Shown here one piece after another: positions 33,759 to 45,065 of a stretch of 64,000 nt of DNA (position 1 is the stretch's first letter; the number at the start of each line of letters is the position of its first letter). The DNA is from Hordeum vulgare subsp. vulgare (Eukaryota > Streptophyta > Magnoliopsida > Poales > Poaceae). The stretch is taken from contig NC_058519.1 in NCBI RefSeq assembly GCF_904849725.1, forward strand, positions 23,791,267 to 23,855,266. Direction: 5' to 3'. Under the pieces are notes generated by a model that ran no database searches, had not been told where the DNA came from, and saw only the letters and a list, made by a program, of their open reading frames with translations. The position numbers and the translations under genes were made by a program.

Positions 33759-33909
33759 CTCGCTCGGTTTTTAATATAAGTTATTTTAAAATTTTCACTA
33801 ATGAACTACATGCTGATGTATATAAAGATATTTAGAATATAGATTTACTCATTTTGCTCTGAATGTATACCCATAGTAAAAAAAGACTTATATTTAAAAT
33901 CGAAGGGAG
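33759..33909. mobile_element. Degenerate Stowaway-like MITE
   Basis: Ends CTCGCTCGGTTTTTAATATAAG and CTTATATTTAAAATCGAAGGGAG (inverted), flanked by TA on both sides (33757-33758, 33910-33911). Confidence 0.7.
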
Positions 33910-34124
33910 TAGTACATAAGCATGTATGAGTAGATTGAGTCAGCTCACCTTATTACTCCTACAGGTAGCTAAGAGCATGAACAGTTTTAACGCATGCTTC
34001 CATTTGCATGGACACACGACGGGGGACCTTCTTGATATTATTCCTTCAGGTATACTTTATTCAGGTTGCTACTCATCTCAAAACATCTTTAATACAGCAT
34101 ACATAAGTTAAATCATACAGGTGT

Positions 34125-34335
34125 CCGTGATTTTCTCTCTGGATCAAAAAATATTTCATAAAAGAAATCATACAAAGTTTCCACAGTATGTTGCATGTGT
34201 TCAAGCCAACATTCTGTTTTTCACAGTAAAGAATGTTGGACTTCACTAGGGAACGGCGCCGCATATTAGTCTTCCTATGCGGCGGCTTCCTTCCATCCAT
34301 TTTTGCATGCATGCAACATGACATCATTAGTATTA
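34125..34335. repeat. Dispersed repeat copy B
   Basis: Matches copy A at 4436-4666 in order (AATATTTCATAAAAGAAATC, AAAGAATGTTGGACT, GCGGCGGCTT, GCATGCATGC) and has no insertion where CACTA 1 sits in copy A. Confidence 0.7.
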
Positions 34336-34339
34336 TTTT

Positions 34340-34525
34340 GATTTTGTATTTAAAAAAGATTTATCTTTCAAACCGTTATCTCAATTCATTATCCGTTTTC
34401 ACCACTGACTTTATCGCGACGAAATTTTCAAAACTAGATCCCATGTCGACATGTTTTCATAACTTTTGTTTCCGTCGGTACTTGCCGGAATATTATCACT
34501 TACTTGTCACATTATTTATTACATA
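34340..34525 (+). repeat. Left arm of an inverted repeat around Mutator-like element 2
   Basis: GATTTATCT, CGTTTTCACC, CGACGA and AGATCCCATGTCGACATG recur in the same order on the minus strand of 36060-36255. Diverged, but the word order is conserved over about 180 bp. Confidence 0.55.
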
Positions 34526-34699
34526 GTTCTCCCATTAAATCAACTTGGTTATCAGGTTTATGAATGTCGATATGCCTCACTAAAAAACTTGATTCATTAT
34601 ACTTGTGCTGGTTCATGCATTTACTTGCTTATTGTTAGTGCTTTAATAACCACTTTTTAGCTCCACATAACATTGCAATACTTAAAAAGTAAAAATTAT

Positions 34700-36013
34700 G
34701 AGTTAAATACACTGTGAGTGCCTAAACTTGTCCTATGCGGTCAGTTTAATGCCTAAACTTGCAAAATACACAGAAGTGGTGCCGCAACTTGTCCTGTGGT
34801 TTAAATACAGTGCCTCCAGACGTATTCCACGGTATGCATCGCCCGCGTGGCACGCCAGCGTGTCACCGGCCCACATGTCAGTGGCTCGGGGCGACGGAGG
34901 GGCTGGGTGAGGCGCACAGCCTGGTTTTTAAGCAAAAAATTTCCTAACATGGTGTTACAATGCACTGTTTCCAAACATGGTGTTACAATGCACTGGTGGA
35001 CACAAGATAAGAGGGATAAATGTTGGAAGGGGTGGAACTCATGCTACCACAGGAGGAACAGATTCTGGCACCAGAGGGATAAATGCTCCAAGAGGAGCTA
35101 GAGCTGCTGCCCCTGGCTTCTACAATCTGCTATTTGGAAATGATGGAGGGAGTGTGCATCAAGCACCACAGTTCATGCAAGCAAAGGAGGAAGTTCTTGT
35201 TAGCGAGAATGCACCAAATGTTCGCTACGAGGATGGCTGGCCTAATTATCTTCATGATTTTTTCTCACTTTAGTTTAAGTCATGTGTGTTTTAGTTCATG
35301 AATGAACTTGTCAAGCATCTTAGTTAAGTTCATAAATGAACTGCTCCTTTTGTTGGGGTTCAGAGACAAAAATTGGTTTCAAATGATATTTTGGTATGGT
35401 TCAGATGCTATGTACTGTATTAAGTAATATGAACATTTTAGCTCTGTTCAGTACGCAATGTCAAGCTAGTCTTTAAACAAAGTCTGAATATTTTCATAAT
35501 ATCTGTAGCTAAATTTATATGTTCATTTGTTTCTGTCAAATCCATGTCGCCTATCTAATTTGTATGCTCATTTGTTTCTGTAATAAATTTGTGCTCGCCG
35601 CGGCGCAGACAAAGGAGGCACGACGAGCAGCGCAGCGGCAGCTGGACCAGGCCGTGCTCGCGGCTTCTCTGTCCATTGCACAAGCCAGCGCAGGGCGGCC
35701 AACCTTCAGTTATCTTCAGTTAGTTTGCAAATGAACCAGCAATTTTTTAAGAGAATTAATTAAAGCCTAGGGGGTTTTCTGCTTAAAAACCAGGCTGTGC
35801 GCCTCACCCAGCCCCTCCGTCGCACCGAGCCACTGACATATGGGCCGGTGACACGCTGGCGTGCCACGCGGGTGGTGCATACCGCGAAATACGTCTGAAG
35901 GCACTGTATTTGAACCACGGGACAAGTTGTGGCATCTTTTTGTGTATTTTACAAGTTTAGGCACTAAACTGATCGCACAGAACAAGTTTAGGCACTCACG
36001 GTGTATTTAGCTC
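34700..36013. mobile_element. Mutator-like element 2, Pack-MULE-like
   Basis: Ends GAGTTAAATACACTGTGAG and (inverted) GAGCTAAATACACCGTGAG. Arms are about 240 bp with shared words TGCCTAAACTTG, CACGCCAGCGTGTCACCGG and CAGCCTGGTTTTTAAGC. Exact 9-bp flanks AAAAATTAT at 34691-34699 and 36014-36022. The interior holds two coding-like pieces (34977-35273 and near 35590-35734) and no transposase core. Its ends resemble those of Mutator-like element 1, so they may belong to related families. Confidence 0.9.
34977..35273 (+). pseudogene. Coding-like fragment carried by Mutator-like element 2
   Basis: Open for 98 codons: a Gly/Arg/Thr-rich start (GRGGTHATTGGTDSG, NAPRGARAAAPG), then FYNLLFGNDGG and a C-terminal YEDGWPNYLHDFFSL before the stop. 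The Gly/Arg-rich part resembles tails of MULE transposases or captured host genes, but I cannot assign it. A second piece reading AQTKEARRAAQRQLDQAV follows near 35608-35734. No start context or introns were established. Confidence 0.4.
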
Positions 36014-36059
36014 AAAAATTATTGTCCCGATAACTATGTATAACTTTTATGACAACTGT

Positions 36060-36255
36060 ACATCCGTAAGATGACAACCATGATGACATAAATGTGGCAA
36101 CTAGGAACGACGAAAAAAAAAAATCAACGAAACATGTCAACATGGGATCTTATTTTAAAGATCTCGTCGAGACGAACCTAACGGTGAAAACGAATCTTCA
36201 ATCAAATTATTAATCTGTGAGATAAATCATTTTTAAAGTTCAAAAAAATATTTAA
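36060..36255 (-). repeat. Right arm of the inverted repeat around Mutator-like element 2
   Basis: Reverse complement reads GATTTATCT, CGTTTTCACC, GATCCCATGTTGACATG in the order seen at 34340-34525. The two arms could be TIRs of an older element into which the Mutator-like element jumped. Confidence 0.55.
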
Positions 36256-36416
36256 TGCGATGCTGTAACCATGAGGTAGAAGATTCTTGCATGTGTGTGT
36301 AAGCCGTCGCATGAAAGAGCTACGATGCGACGCTTCTCCTTAGATTTTCCCAAAAATGTTTGAACCTTTGTACGACTTGCGATGGTACCCTTTGGCTTTG
36401 GGGTGGATGAAACTGG

Positions 36417-36425
36417 TATAAATAT
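36417..36425 (+). promoter_or_regulatory. TATA box of the otubain-like gene
   Basis: TATAAATAT lies 102 bp upstream of the ATG at 36527, in otherwise GC-rich flank. Confidence 0.65.
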
Positions 36426-36526
36426 GCAGCAGTTGGGTCCCTGGACCGGACCCATACACAAATTCCACACGAGACGAGGGGAGAAGCGAGAAAAAGCCGA
36501 GGGTTTCTCTCCAGCGAAGCAAAAAA

Positions 36527-39500
36527 ATGGGCCCGAAGAGACAATACGATGACCTGGCCCAGCCATCCAAAGCGGGAAGCAGCGGAGACGGCGGCGGCGG
36601 CGGCGGCGATGACAGACCGTCGAAGGCGCCACGGCTCTCGCCGGCACCTCCACCGCCACCTCCCGCGCAGTCGCACTCTCGCGACCAGACGGCGCTTCCC
36701 TCCTCACTGCCCCCGCTTCAGCCGCCTCCCGTCGACAAGGATGCGGTGAGTTCTCTGCGTCCCCTAGCATCTCTGGTCCAGGGTGACGATTTCGCGGCGA
36801 TCTTTTCGCCAGAATCTCTGGTCCGGTTGGTGAAACTGGGCGCGTCTGGGTGTTCTTTATTTCCTTCTTGGCCTCTTTCTTGCGCCCAGTTCGCAGGGGA
36901 TATGAGTTCTCGGCTGCCGGATCGCGGGGGGGGGGGGGGGGGGGGTGACTTCTTGGCTGTAGCATCGGTCGCCGTCGTAGATTCTTCGAATGGATTCTCG
37001 CAGTTTTCTCAAAGAATCTCGTCCGGTTGGTGCGTCCGGATGCCCTTTATGTCGTTCTCGGCTTGTTTCTTGCGCCCAGTTCTTGGCTGCCGGATGAGTT
37101 TTTGGCGGTCGTAGGTTCCTCGAAGGGAGTGGTTTCATACTCGCAGACCCTTCTCCAAGTTCTTGCAGTTAGTGGGGAGAATAGACCAGTTGGCGGGATT
37201 TTCTAATCTGATCCCAAATTGTGTTCTGTTAGTTCTTGGTAGCCTAACAAGGATGCTCTGCTTTTCCCTGCAAAGTATTTTTCTCGCTTCCCTGTTCACT
37301 CCATTTATGCCGGAAAGTGCCTTTTTTTTACAACGAATGCTCTACCATTTTCCAGGTGGGTCTGGAAGAAGGGGAGATAGAAGATGATGCAGATCCAGGG
37401 GAGGATGATCAAGATTCCCAAGGGAAGCTCGGAGTATCACTTCCTGGTAACTTCCTTCTCTATACACTATACTGTTCATGAGTGATCGACGAAACTTCCC
37501 AGACTATATCATTTCACAGTACTGACTTCTTCTCTCGACTGCTCAGAACTTTCACTCGGCCAGTTGCTGGTTGGGGAAACGTACGTCAGATCACCAAAGG
37601 ACCACGGTGTCCTCACTGGTGGTTTGCGGTGTCCAGATGCTTATCCGAAAATATTAGGACGTCAGGTGAGAATTCTGTGCCTCAGAGTTCTTGAAGATCT
37701 GTCTTCAACCATGAAGTGAATGCACTATATAATGCAGTAAATTCGCTTTCTTGTGCTCGGTTCAATTTCAGATCACCTGGGTGTACCTGACCTCCCAAAT
37801 ATTAGCATAGAGTAGACTATATCACAAGATACTCATTTTTTGGCCAATTGACTATCACAACATATTTGGGAGTTACATTCTAAAACATTTCCTCAGTAAG
37901 CTTATTCAGTGCCCAGTCGTTCTGTGTTTGTTTACTCTATCAATATATAATCTTAGATGTTGTATTAAGCAATTGCAGTGGCAAGTACCCTGTGTTATAA
38001 GGAAGATCACTGTGAAATGTAATCGATACTTTGCACCTTATGATTTCTGCTTCTTTGAAACAAAAGGTCTCTTACCATGAAGTCCTCCAATTTTTCCCCG
38101 TGTGTGAAAACCATAAAAACAATTTTGCTTCATCAGCATTACTGTTCAAATCCATGCTCAAGGCAGATGAATGTTGCATATCATCCATCATACCTTAAAG
38201 CTACCTTTTGTGATTCTTATTCTTGTTATTGTAGGAACAACTATCGGAATTGGTTCGTGAATCTCCAGATAACTCCATCATCCAGGAAAAGATGAAGGTT
38301 TGTGTGCCTTCAACTCATTTCATGCTAGAAGCATTGTCAGGATTTAGTTTATTCTGCATATCTTAAAATCATCTTCTTATATAGATTCTCAATAAGCATT
38401 ATGTGCGCTTCAGAAGAACTCTCCGAGATGGCAGCTGTTTTTACAGAGCTTTTATGTTCTCCTACATGGTAACTGTTTCAGTTTACTTACTCATGATGAT
38501 GGTATTCCTTTCTTGATTTGCATGGAAATGTAATACAAATAGGCTTGTCTACAGGAGATCCTTCGACACCTGCAAGATAAACAAGATGAGGTTACTCGTC
38601 TTATGGAATGTTTGGATATCTCTAAAGATAGATTCTCTCGTCTTAGGTGGCACAAAGCAGACTTCTCAATAGATCCTGAAAAATACTTCTCAAGAGTTGT
38701 TTCTGTAAGTACTGTACTAGCTTACAAAAGCATAAACATTTTCCCCCTTATCTCCTTACCCATTTACATACTAAATAATTATGCGGCCATATATACTTGC
38801 TAACAATAGTATGTATCTCTTGTCGTGCCTGAATTGTTCTGAAAAATAACTGAACTCATGCTGCCTCGTCAGATCGTGAACCTTCAACCATCTCCTAAAA
38901 ATTAATAGACTGAACAATGCCTTGAAGAAAATAACAAATGAATAAGATGATGCAGAGTGCAGGACCACTACATGGGTAGGGCACTAGGATGTTTCATTCT
39001 TTCATGGTTGTATTAACATTTTCAGTTTGTCATGTTTTATGTTGTTCTTGATGATTGTAGTTTTGATTTCAAATTTTCGCTTCATTGTGGGCACTATCTA
39101 ATAGCTATAAGTGCTTGCTGCGAACACCAAATTCAGTATGAACATAATTCAGCATCAAGTGTCAATCAGCATGATCTTTGGCTGGGTTTATATGATGTTG
39201 TTTCGCCACTACTGCGGGAAGAGGGATGGACTCCTGTAGCCCTTTGACATTCTCTTCATTATATAGATTAAATCACATACATAAAGTAGTTTCTGCACGT
39301 TGTTTCAGGAGCTCGAGGAGGTTATCAATGTCATTGCAGCAGGGTATGTGTATGTTTCAACCTGATATTCATAGAAAGGTCTTAACGATATGTTTAAGAT
39401 ACCCTTATTTCGTGTTTTATATTTTTGTTTACAAACAAGTTATTTTGTCTTTTGTAGCTGTACTTCTGAATGGCTGTACCAGAGAAGCCTGCAGGAGTCC

Positions 39501-40266
39501 TTTTCAGGCAGGGGTAAGGATATGAATCCTTGTTTAGGATGTGTTGTTTGTCTACTTGTTCTGTACATAACATGCTGTTTTTGCCAGTTATACCTCTCCT
39601 TAGGTTGCTTACTGAGACTGAAATCCGTACAGAGAAGTTCTACAAGCAATATATCCCAGAAAATCTGAGTGTTTGCCAGGTGGAATTTCTGCTCCCTCGT
39701 ACTATCCTCGGATATCATTCTTGATATACTGCAGATGGATTATCTTGCCCTCTTTTTCTTTGAGACCTTGCATAATAATTACCTTTCTCTCTGGATAAAC
39801 ATTTAAACTCAGAAATAAAGTTTGCCACTAGTTAATTTCTGTGATTTATGCGGTAATAAAGATAATCAATACTACTTTTTACCACTGACAGATTACACTC
39901 ACCATTATTCCACATTTATGGTTGTGATGACAGTTCTGTAGGAAAACGGTGCGATCCCTTGATGCTGAAGCTAGCACTATACAAATGAGGGCTTTAACAT
40001 TCGCACTTGGCATACCGTTGCGTGTTGAGGTTGTGGACAACAGCTTGATGGATCAAGGTGTGTTAGTGAAGCGCCTCGATTTCTTCCATGAGACAGATTG
40101 GGACAAGGGCCCTCTCCGTTTGACTCGGGGCTACCTTTCTTCGAGCACAGCTCCTATACAACTGAAGCAGGGAAGCTACAATGCCGACTTGCTATCACCT
40201 GATGGCACACCCATGCCGACCTTGTTGTGTAGGCGTGACCAGTGTGACATTCTTTACCGCAAGTGA
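36527..40266 (+). CDS. Otubain-like OTU-family protein, catalytic His replaced
   Basis: Ten exons with GT-AG introns: 36527-36745, 37356-37446, 37547-37665, 38235-38297, 38385-38468, 38555-38704, 39309-39343, 39458-39513, 39588-39679, 39934-40266; 413 residues. The N-terminus is low-complexity Pro/Gly/Ser. An acidic segment (EEGEIEDDADPGEDD) precedes the peptidase C65 (otubain) domain. The nucleophile motif LRDGSCFYRAFMFSYM (Asp179, Cys182) is typical. Downstream TSEWLYQRS, TEIRTEKFYKQYIPE, FCRKTVRSLDAEAS and ALTFALGIPLRVEVVD follow the family order. The C-terminal GHYDILY motif is DQCDILY here: the catalytic His is Gln406. Otubains remove ubiquitin chains; this one may be inactive or act by binding. 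Exon 9 uses the acceptor at 39587, as the next AG breaks the frame. A 20-G run (36926-36945) lies in intron 1. Confidence 0.88.
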
Positions 40267-41049
40267 ACAAAGTATGCGAGTTCGCTCGCTCGCTCGACAA
40301 AAACTACGTCCGGGATGATTATATGGAAGCCTAGTAACAGTCTTGTATAGTGTGGGTGGCCGTTTGTCGGTCTGCTCCCAAACAACCTGTGAGTGACTAC
40401 TTCTGCTACGAGGTTTACCCTGAATGACATGCCATGTTCTGCTCCTTGGTTTTCTTGTTCTTGCTGATGCTGTTGTTAGTTACACCTGTATTTGGAAGGA
40501 AGCTACAGAATGGAAGATATGATAGGCACATATGAAGAATTATTGGGATACTGTTTTTTGCAAAGATTTGCAACATCAAACCTGGCTTATGTCAGATTCT
40601 GTGACTTGTGTACTGTTTTTTTTAACACGCAATTTTGATATGAGCTTGACTTGCTAATGTGAAGTCGAGAACTTGTTTGAAACCAAACCTGGCTTATGTC
40701 AGACGAATAGATCATCGAATGTGAATCTTGTGTAATCTTTAATTTTATTTTTCTTCACTGGGTTCTTACCTCTTCACAAAGAAGCGAGAGTGCATAGCAA
40801 AAACTTTGTTTCAGTTTGTGGCAGAGGGTTTCTAGGGCATGACTGATGCAGTATGGTGCCGAACGCTCATCGGTGGCAAAGACTGAGTAGACGATGATGA
40901 ACACATCGCTCAGCCTACAACGAAGGCCATCAAACTAGTGCGCCACGGGATCCAAACGCCTGTGCATGTTGCACGGGAGAATTTCATTCTTGTGCGCAGC
41001 CGTCCAAGCGGGATCCCGCGATGTGGCACCTGTAGCTACGGCCGGAGTC
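40267..41049. other. 3' flank of the otubain-like gene
   Basis: Contains the probable 3' UTR and a partial direct repeat CAAACCTGGCTTATGTCAGA (about 40577 and 40684). From 40830 the text is more GC-rich with GCGCAGCCGTCCAAGCGGGA, shared in part with 44711-44735. No gene. Confidence 0.5.
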
Positions 41050-41054
41050 ATGCC

Positions 41055-43797
41055 TGTTAGAATTTAATTAATTATGTAATTAGTTAAGTAATCTCTACTT
41101 GTAACCGCACGTGGATCCCTCCCACGATGCGAAACCGACATATCCTTCCTGGAGCGTCGCCTCCAGGAACCGCCTTCCCCTGGTATATAAGTGTTCATCA
41201 TCCAGGAATAAAGTACATAGTTGATTCATTTGCATCTCTCTCGTTTAGATTACAACACGTTATCAGCACTGCTCTTCCAGAGCGCTTTCGACGAGATCGA
41301 GGAGATCGACAGGCAAGAAAGAAAAGGTAGGATGCCTCGTTCAATGCCGACGAACCTTCGTCGCCTGCTGCAGAACGACGTCCGTCGTCGCCGCCTTGTT
41401 GTTCTCCACCGCAGGTTCGGAGAGCGCCGCCGCTTCGACGGTCGATGCCATGGAGCGGGTCGCTACATCGGCCGCCGCCACAGCGCCGGCGGCTACCGAG
41501 CGCTCCGTCACGGCCTGGGCACCCGCTCCCTGAGCGGTGCGAATCCGGCGGTTGGCGCCGAGCCCCGCGTCCCACTCGCACGGGAGGCCCTCGACTGGCT
41601 CCTCGCCGGCCCTGCCCCGCCAATGCTCGGGGCCGACGCGGCACAGGGAGCACCGCCGCCGGGTTTCTGGTGCTCTGCCCATGGGTGGGTCATCTGCCCA
41701 CTCCATGGGGATGACGCCACCGCCGTCGAGCAGGCGCCCGGACCCGTCTTGGAGTTGGGCTCCACCAGCGCCGCGGCTGCCGACTCCAACTCCGTCGCAC
41801 CGCGCCTCCCGTCTCCGACCCTGGCGGTTGTCGAGATGGGGAGCGGCTCCTTCGCGCCGCGCCTCCCGTCTCCGACCCCGGCGGTTGTCGAGATGGGGAG
41901 CGGTTCCCCCGCGCCGGCCGGAGCCCCTGCCTCCGTTTTCGCGTTTGGCGCCTCCGCGCCCGTGCCTGCGCCGACCGGGGCCTCCGCCTCCGCCTTCGTT
42001 TTTGGCTCCGCTGCCCGCAACATGTATTGTGTAAAGTTGAATAAGTCATTGTATGACTTAAAACAGTCGGGGCGGATGTGGTACAACCGACTAAGTGAGT
42101 TCCTTCTTCAGAAAGGTTACTCCAATAGTGATGATTGCCCATGTGTCTTCATCAAGAAGTCCTCTACAGGATTTTGCATTATTTCTTTGTATGTTGATGA
42201 TCTCAACATCATCGGCAGTGCACCAAATATTGATAAAGCACGCAATCACCTAAAGATGGAATTTGAGATGAAGGATTTGGGTCAAACCAAATTTTGCTTG
42301 GGTCTCCAACTCGAGCACCTTACCTCAGGAATAATGGTACACCAAGCTGCCTATATCCAGAAAATATTGGAGAAATTTAATATGGACAAATCCTACCCAT
42401 CTAAAACTCCCATGGTGGTTCGATCTCTAGACGTAGAGAAAGATCCGTTCAGACCTAGGGATGATGGTGAAGAGATTTTGGGACCCGAGGTTCCATATCT
42501 CAGTGTTGTTGGAGCGCTTATGTATCTTGCAAATTGCACAAGACCTGATATTGCATTTGCAGTAAATCTACTTGCTAGACACAGCGCAGCTCCCACCAAA
42601 CGCCATTGGTCGGGAGTCAAGAATGTCTTTCGATATCTCCAAGGCACAAAGGATCTTGTCCTATTCTTTCAGTTCCAGAAAAAACTGGACTTTGGTATAA
42701 TTGGATATACAGATGCTGGCTATTTATCCGATCCCCATAATGCCAGATCGCAGACCGGCTTTGTGTTCCTACATGGTGGAACTGCTATATCATGAAAGTC
42801 TTCGAAACAGACCCTAGTTGCAACATCTACCAATCATTCCGAAATAATTGCTTTATATGAGGCATCGCGTGAATGCACGTGGCTTCGCAGAATGATAAAC
42901 CATATACAACAGTCATGTGGAATTGGTTCTATCGAATCACCTACCATTATGTATGAAGATAATGCGGCTTGTGTTGCACAGATGCAAACAGGATACATAA
43001 AGAGCAATATCACTAAGCATATTGCCCCTAAGTTGTTTTATCCCCATGAACTCCAGAAAAGTGGTGAAATCAACATCTTGCAAGTCAAGTCATGCGATAA
43101 TCTCGCTGATCTTTTCACAAAGTCTCTACCAGCTTCAACATTCCAGAAATACATTCATGGAATTGGTATGCGACGGCTCCGAGATTTGCAAGAGTCAGGG
43201 GGAGTATCTTCCTGAACTGTTCCTGTTCAAGGCCTCATATTACACTCTTTTTTCCTTTATGAGTTTACTTTATAGGTTCTCATCGAGGTTTTTAATGAGG
43301 TAATATCAACATAAGATCATATGTCATACTATCTGTTTTCCCCACCGGGGTTTTTAGGGAAGTATATACGACATATTTATTGTCCTCTTATTCTATGGAT
43401 ACATTTCATATAGAGTTAACGGAGGCAATAATCATTATATGCGTTATCATTTTCTCCTTATTTTCCTAGAGGGTTTGAAGGAGTTTGAGCTGCATATACT
43501 ACACTACTCCTTATATTTTTCCCACAGGGTTTTTGGAGGAGACTATTTCAAGATGATGAACACGCTCAAGGACAAGTATAGATTAGGGGGAGTGTTAGAA
43601 TTTAATTAATTATGTAATTAGTTAAGTAATCTCTACTTGTAACCGCATGTGGATCCCTCCCACGATGCGGAACCGACATATCCTTCCTGGAGCGTCGCCT
43701 CCAGGAACCGCCTTCCCCTGGCATATAAGTGTTCATCATCAAGGAATAAAGTACACAGTTGATTCATTTGCATCTCTCTCTCGTTTAGATTACAACA
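41055..43797 (+). mobile_element. Small Copia element with replaced 5' coding region
   Basis: LTRs at 41055-41257 (203 bp) and 43593-43797 (205 bp), TGTTAGAATT...GATTACAACA, differ by five substitutions and one CT insertion. The 5-bp target duplication is ATGCC (41050-41054, 43798-43802). After the 5' LTR comes GTTATCAGCACT, a Met-tRNA-type primer site, and before the 3' LTR is the polypurine GATTAGGGGGAG. A TATATAAG lies at 41184-41191. Gag, protease, integrase and the N-terminal half of RT are missing; a GC-rich coding stretch stands in their place. It must have been mobilised by another Copia element. Confidence 0.95.
41332..43215 (+). pseudogene. Chimeric ORF: GC-rich captured segment fused to Copia RT/RNase H
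   Basis: From ATG at 41332 about 230 codons of GC-rich sequence (MPRSMPTNLRRLLQND, then APPPGFWCSAHGWVICPL, then duplicated Pro/Ala/Ser-rich units around LPSPT-AVVEMGSGS) run in frame into RT at about 42020 (NKSLYDLKQSGRMWY, LYVDDLNIIG) and RNase H. A TGA at 42793-42795 replaces the Trp of AISW; the frame then stays open to 43215 (ASRECTWLRRM, DNAACVAQM, FTKSLPASTFQKYIHGIGMR). The RT lacks its first catalytic motifs. The captured segment has no domain I can name. Confidence 0.8.
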
Positions 43798-44079
43798 ATG
43801 CCTTCACCCACGCCGAGATCTTGTTTCCCATCCTTCCAGTCAGAGGCACACATGGCGGCGGAGAAGACGCATGGCCAAAAAAGGGAAAAAGAAACGAGGC
43901 ACACCTCGTTGCCGCCGTCCGCCGTCGGGCGGCCTCCGACGACGACCGAAGGGTAGCGACCGGCTGGCTGGATATGAAACGATAGGAAGTTCAAAAATAC
44001 GCGTCACCAACACAAAATTCAAGGTTGTGACAAAATTTTATTTTCATTTTCCTAAAAAGTTAGCAATGTGTATGTTATA

Positions 44080-44185
44080 TATCCTTCGTCTGAAAATACT
44101 TGTCAAAATATAGACGTATCTAGACGTATTTTAGTTCTAAATACATTTATTTTTATTCATTTTTCTGACGAGCGGACGGATGGAG
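44080..44185. mobile_element. Diverged Stowaway-like MITE
   Basis: TATCCTTCGTCTGAAAATAC at the left and GCGGACGGATGGAG at the right are imperfect inverted copies of the CTCCCTCCGTCC-type end, flanked by TA. Confidence 0.65.
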
Positions 44186-44754
44186 TATATGCTAAGGCAT
44201 TTCAGTGACTAGGGTACATATAATTGTTTTTCATAATATGCCTAGCTGTTTGAAAAAAAAGCTGAAACAGAAAATTATTTTGACAAACTTATACTGACTA
44301 AATTGAGAAAACTGATGACGGGCTATTGCTGCGACGAATGGGCTAGGTGTTTTCTTTATTGGTAATATATTAAATAATGTATTAGTATGTGTTGTGCATC
44401 CAAGCCTATTGTCATGACTTTGGGTTAGGTAATTATTTTTTTGAGATGTGTCTTCGGTTCGTTTTAGTGCTTGTAGCCATCGTTAGGTGATCGATGAATC
44501 TGAAAGTAATTATTATTATTTTTTTATGTTCGTTATACTCCCACGATTAAAGATAAATAGATTGAATGTTTTCCCGTAAAAATAAATAAATCACTCACGA
44601 CAGCTAGAGATATGATGAAGGGGGCTGCTACGCATCTACCGGCGGATGTTTAATAAACATTCGCCTCCCGGAGGTCCGTCTGATGTACGCGCAGTTGTCC
44701 CGATTTGCGCGCGCGCAGCCGTCCGATCCGCTCCAGCCTGGCATCCTACAATTC

Positions 44755-45065
44755 CTGAAACAATGGTCGAGTTGCAGAAACTTTCATTCCTGAAATGACG
44801 GCCGAGTTGCAGAAACTTTCGCTTTGTTACGAGAAATACTCGTTAATTCCTGAAACAACGGCCGAGTTTCAGAAACAATCGCTTTGTTGCAGAATTTTTT
44901 CCCTTCGTCTTTGTGCAACAACGCCTGTGTTGCAGAACAATTCCTGAAACAACTAACCGGTCACAGAAACAATTCCTGAAACAACGAACGGGTTGCAGAA
45001 ACGATTGCTCCAACTCCTGCAACAACAGCCACGTTGCGGAAACAACAACCGCGTTGCAGAAAACT
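44755..45065. repeat. Degenerate tandem array of CCTGAAACAACGG/GTTGCAGAAAC
   Basis: At least six variants of ATTCCTGAAACAACG...AGTTGCAGAAAC, spaced about 40-65 bp. Composition and words resemble the long TIRs at 48005-48556 and 63420-64000, so it may be a remnant of a related element's end. Confidence 0.6.

Noticed and set aside
36252..36965. Minus-strand 237-codon ORF over the otubain 5' end
   Set aside because: Antisense of the GC-rich first exon and intron; the plus-strand gene with ten consistent splice pairs explains the region.
41198..42142. Long minus-strand ORFs over the captured segment
   Set aside because: GC-rich shadow frames; only the plus frame continues into RT.
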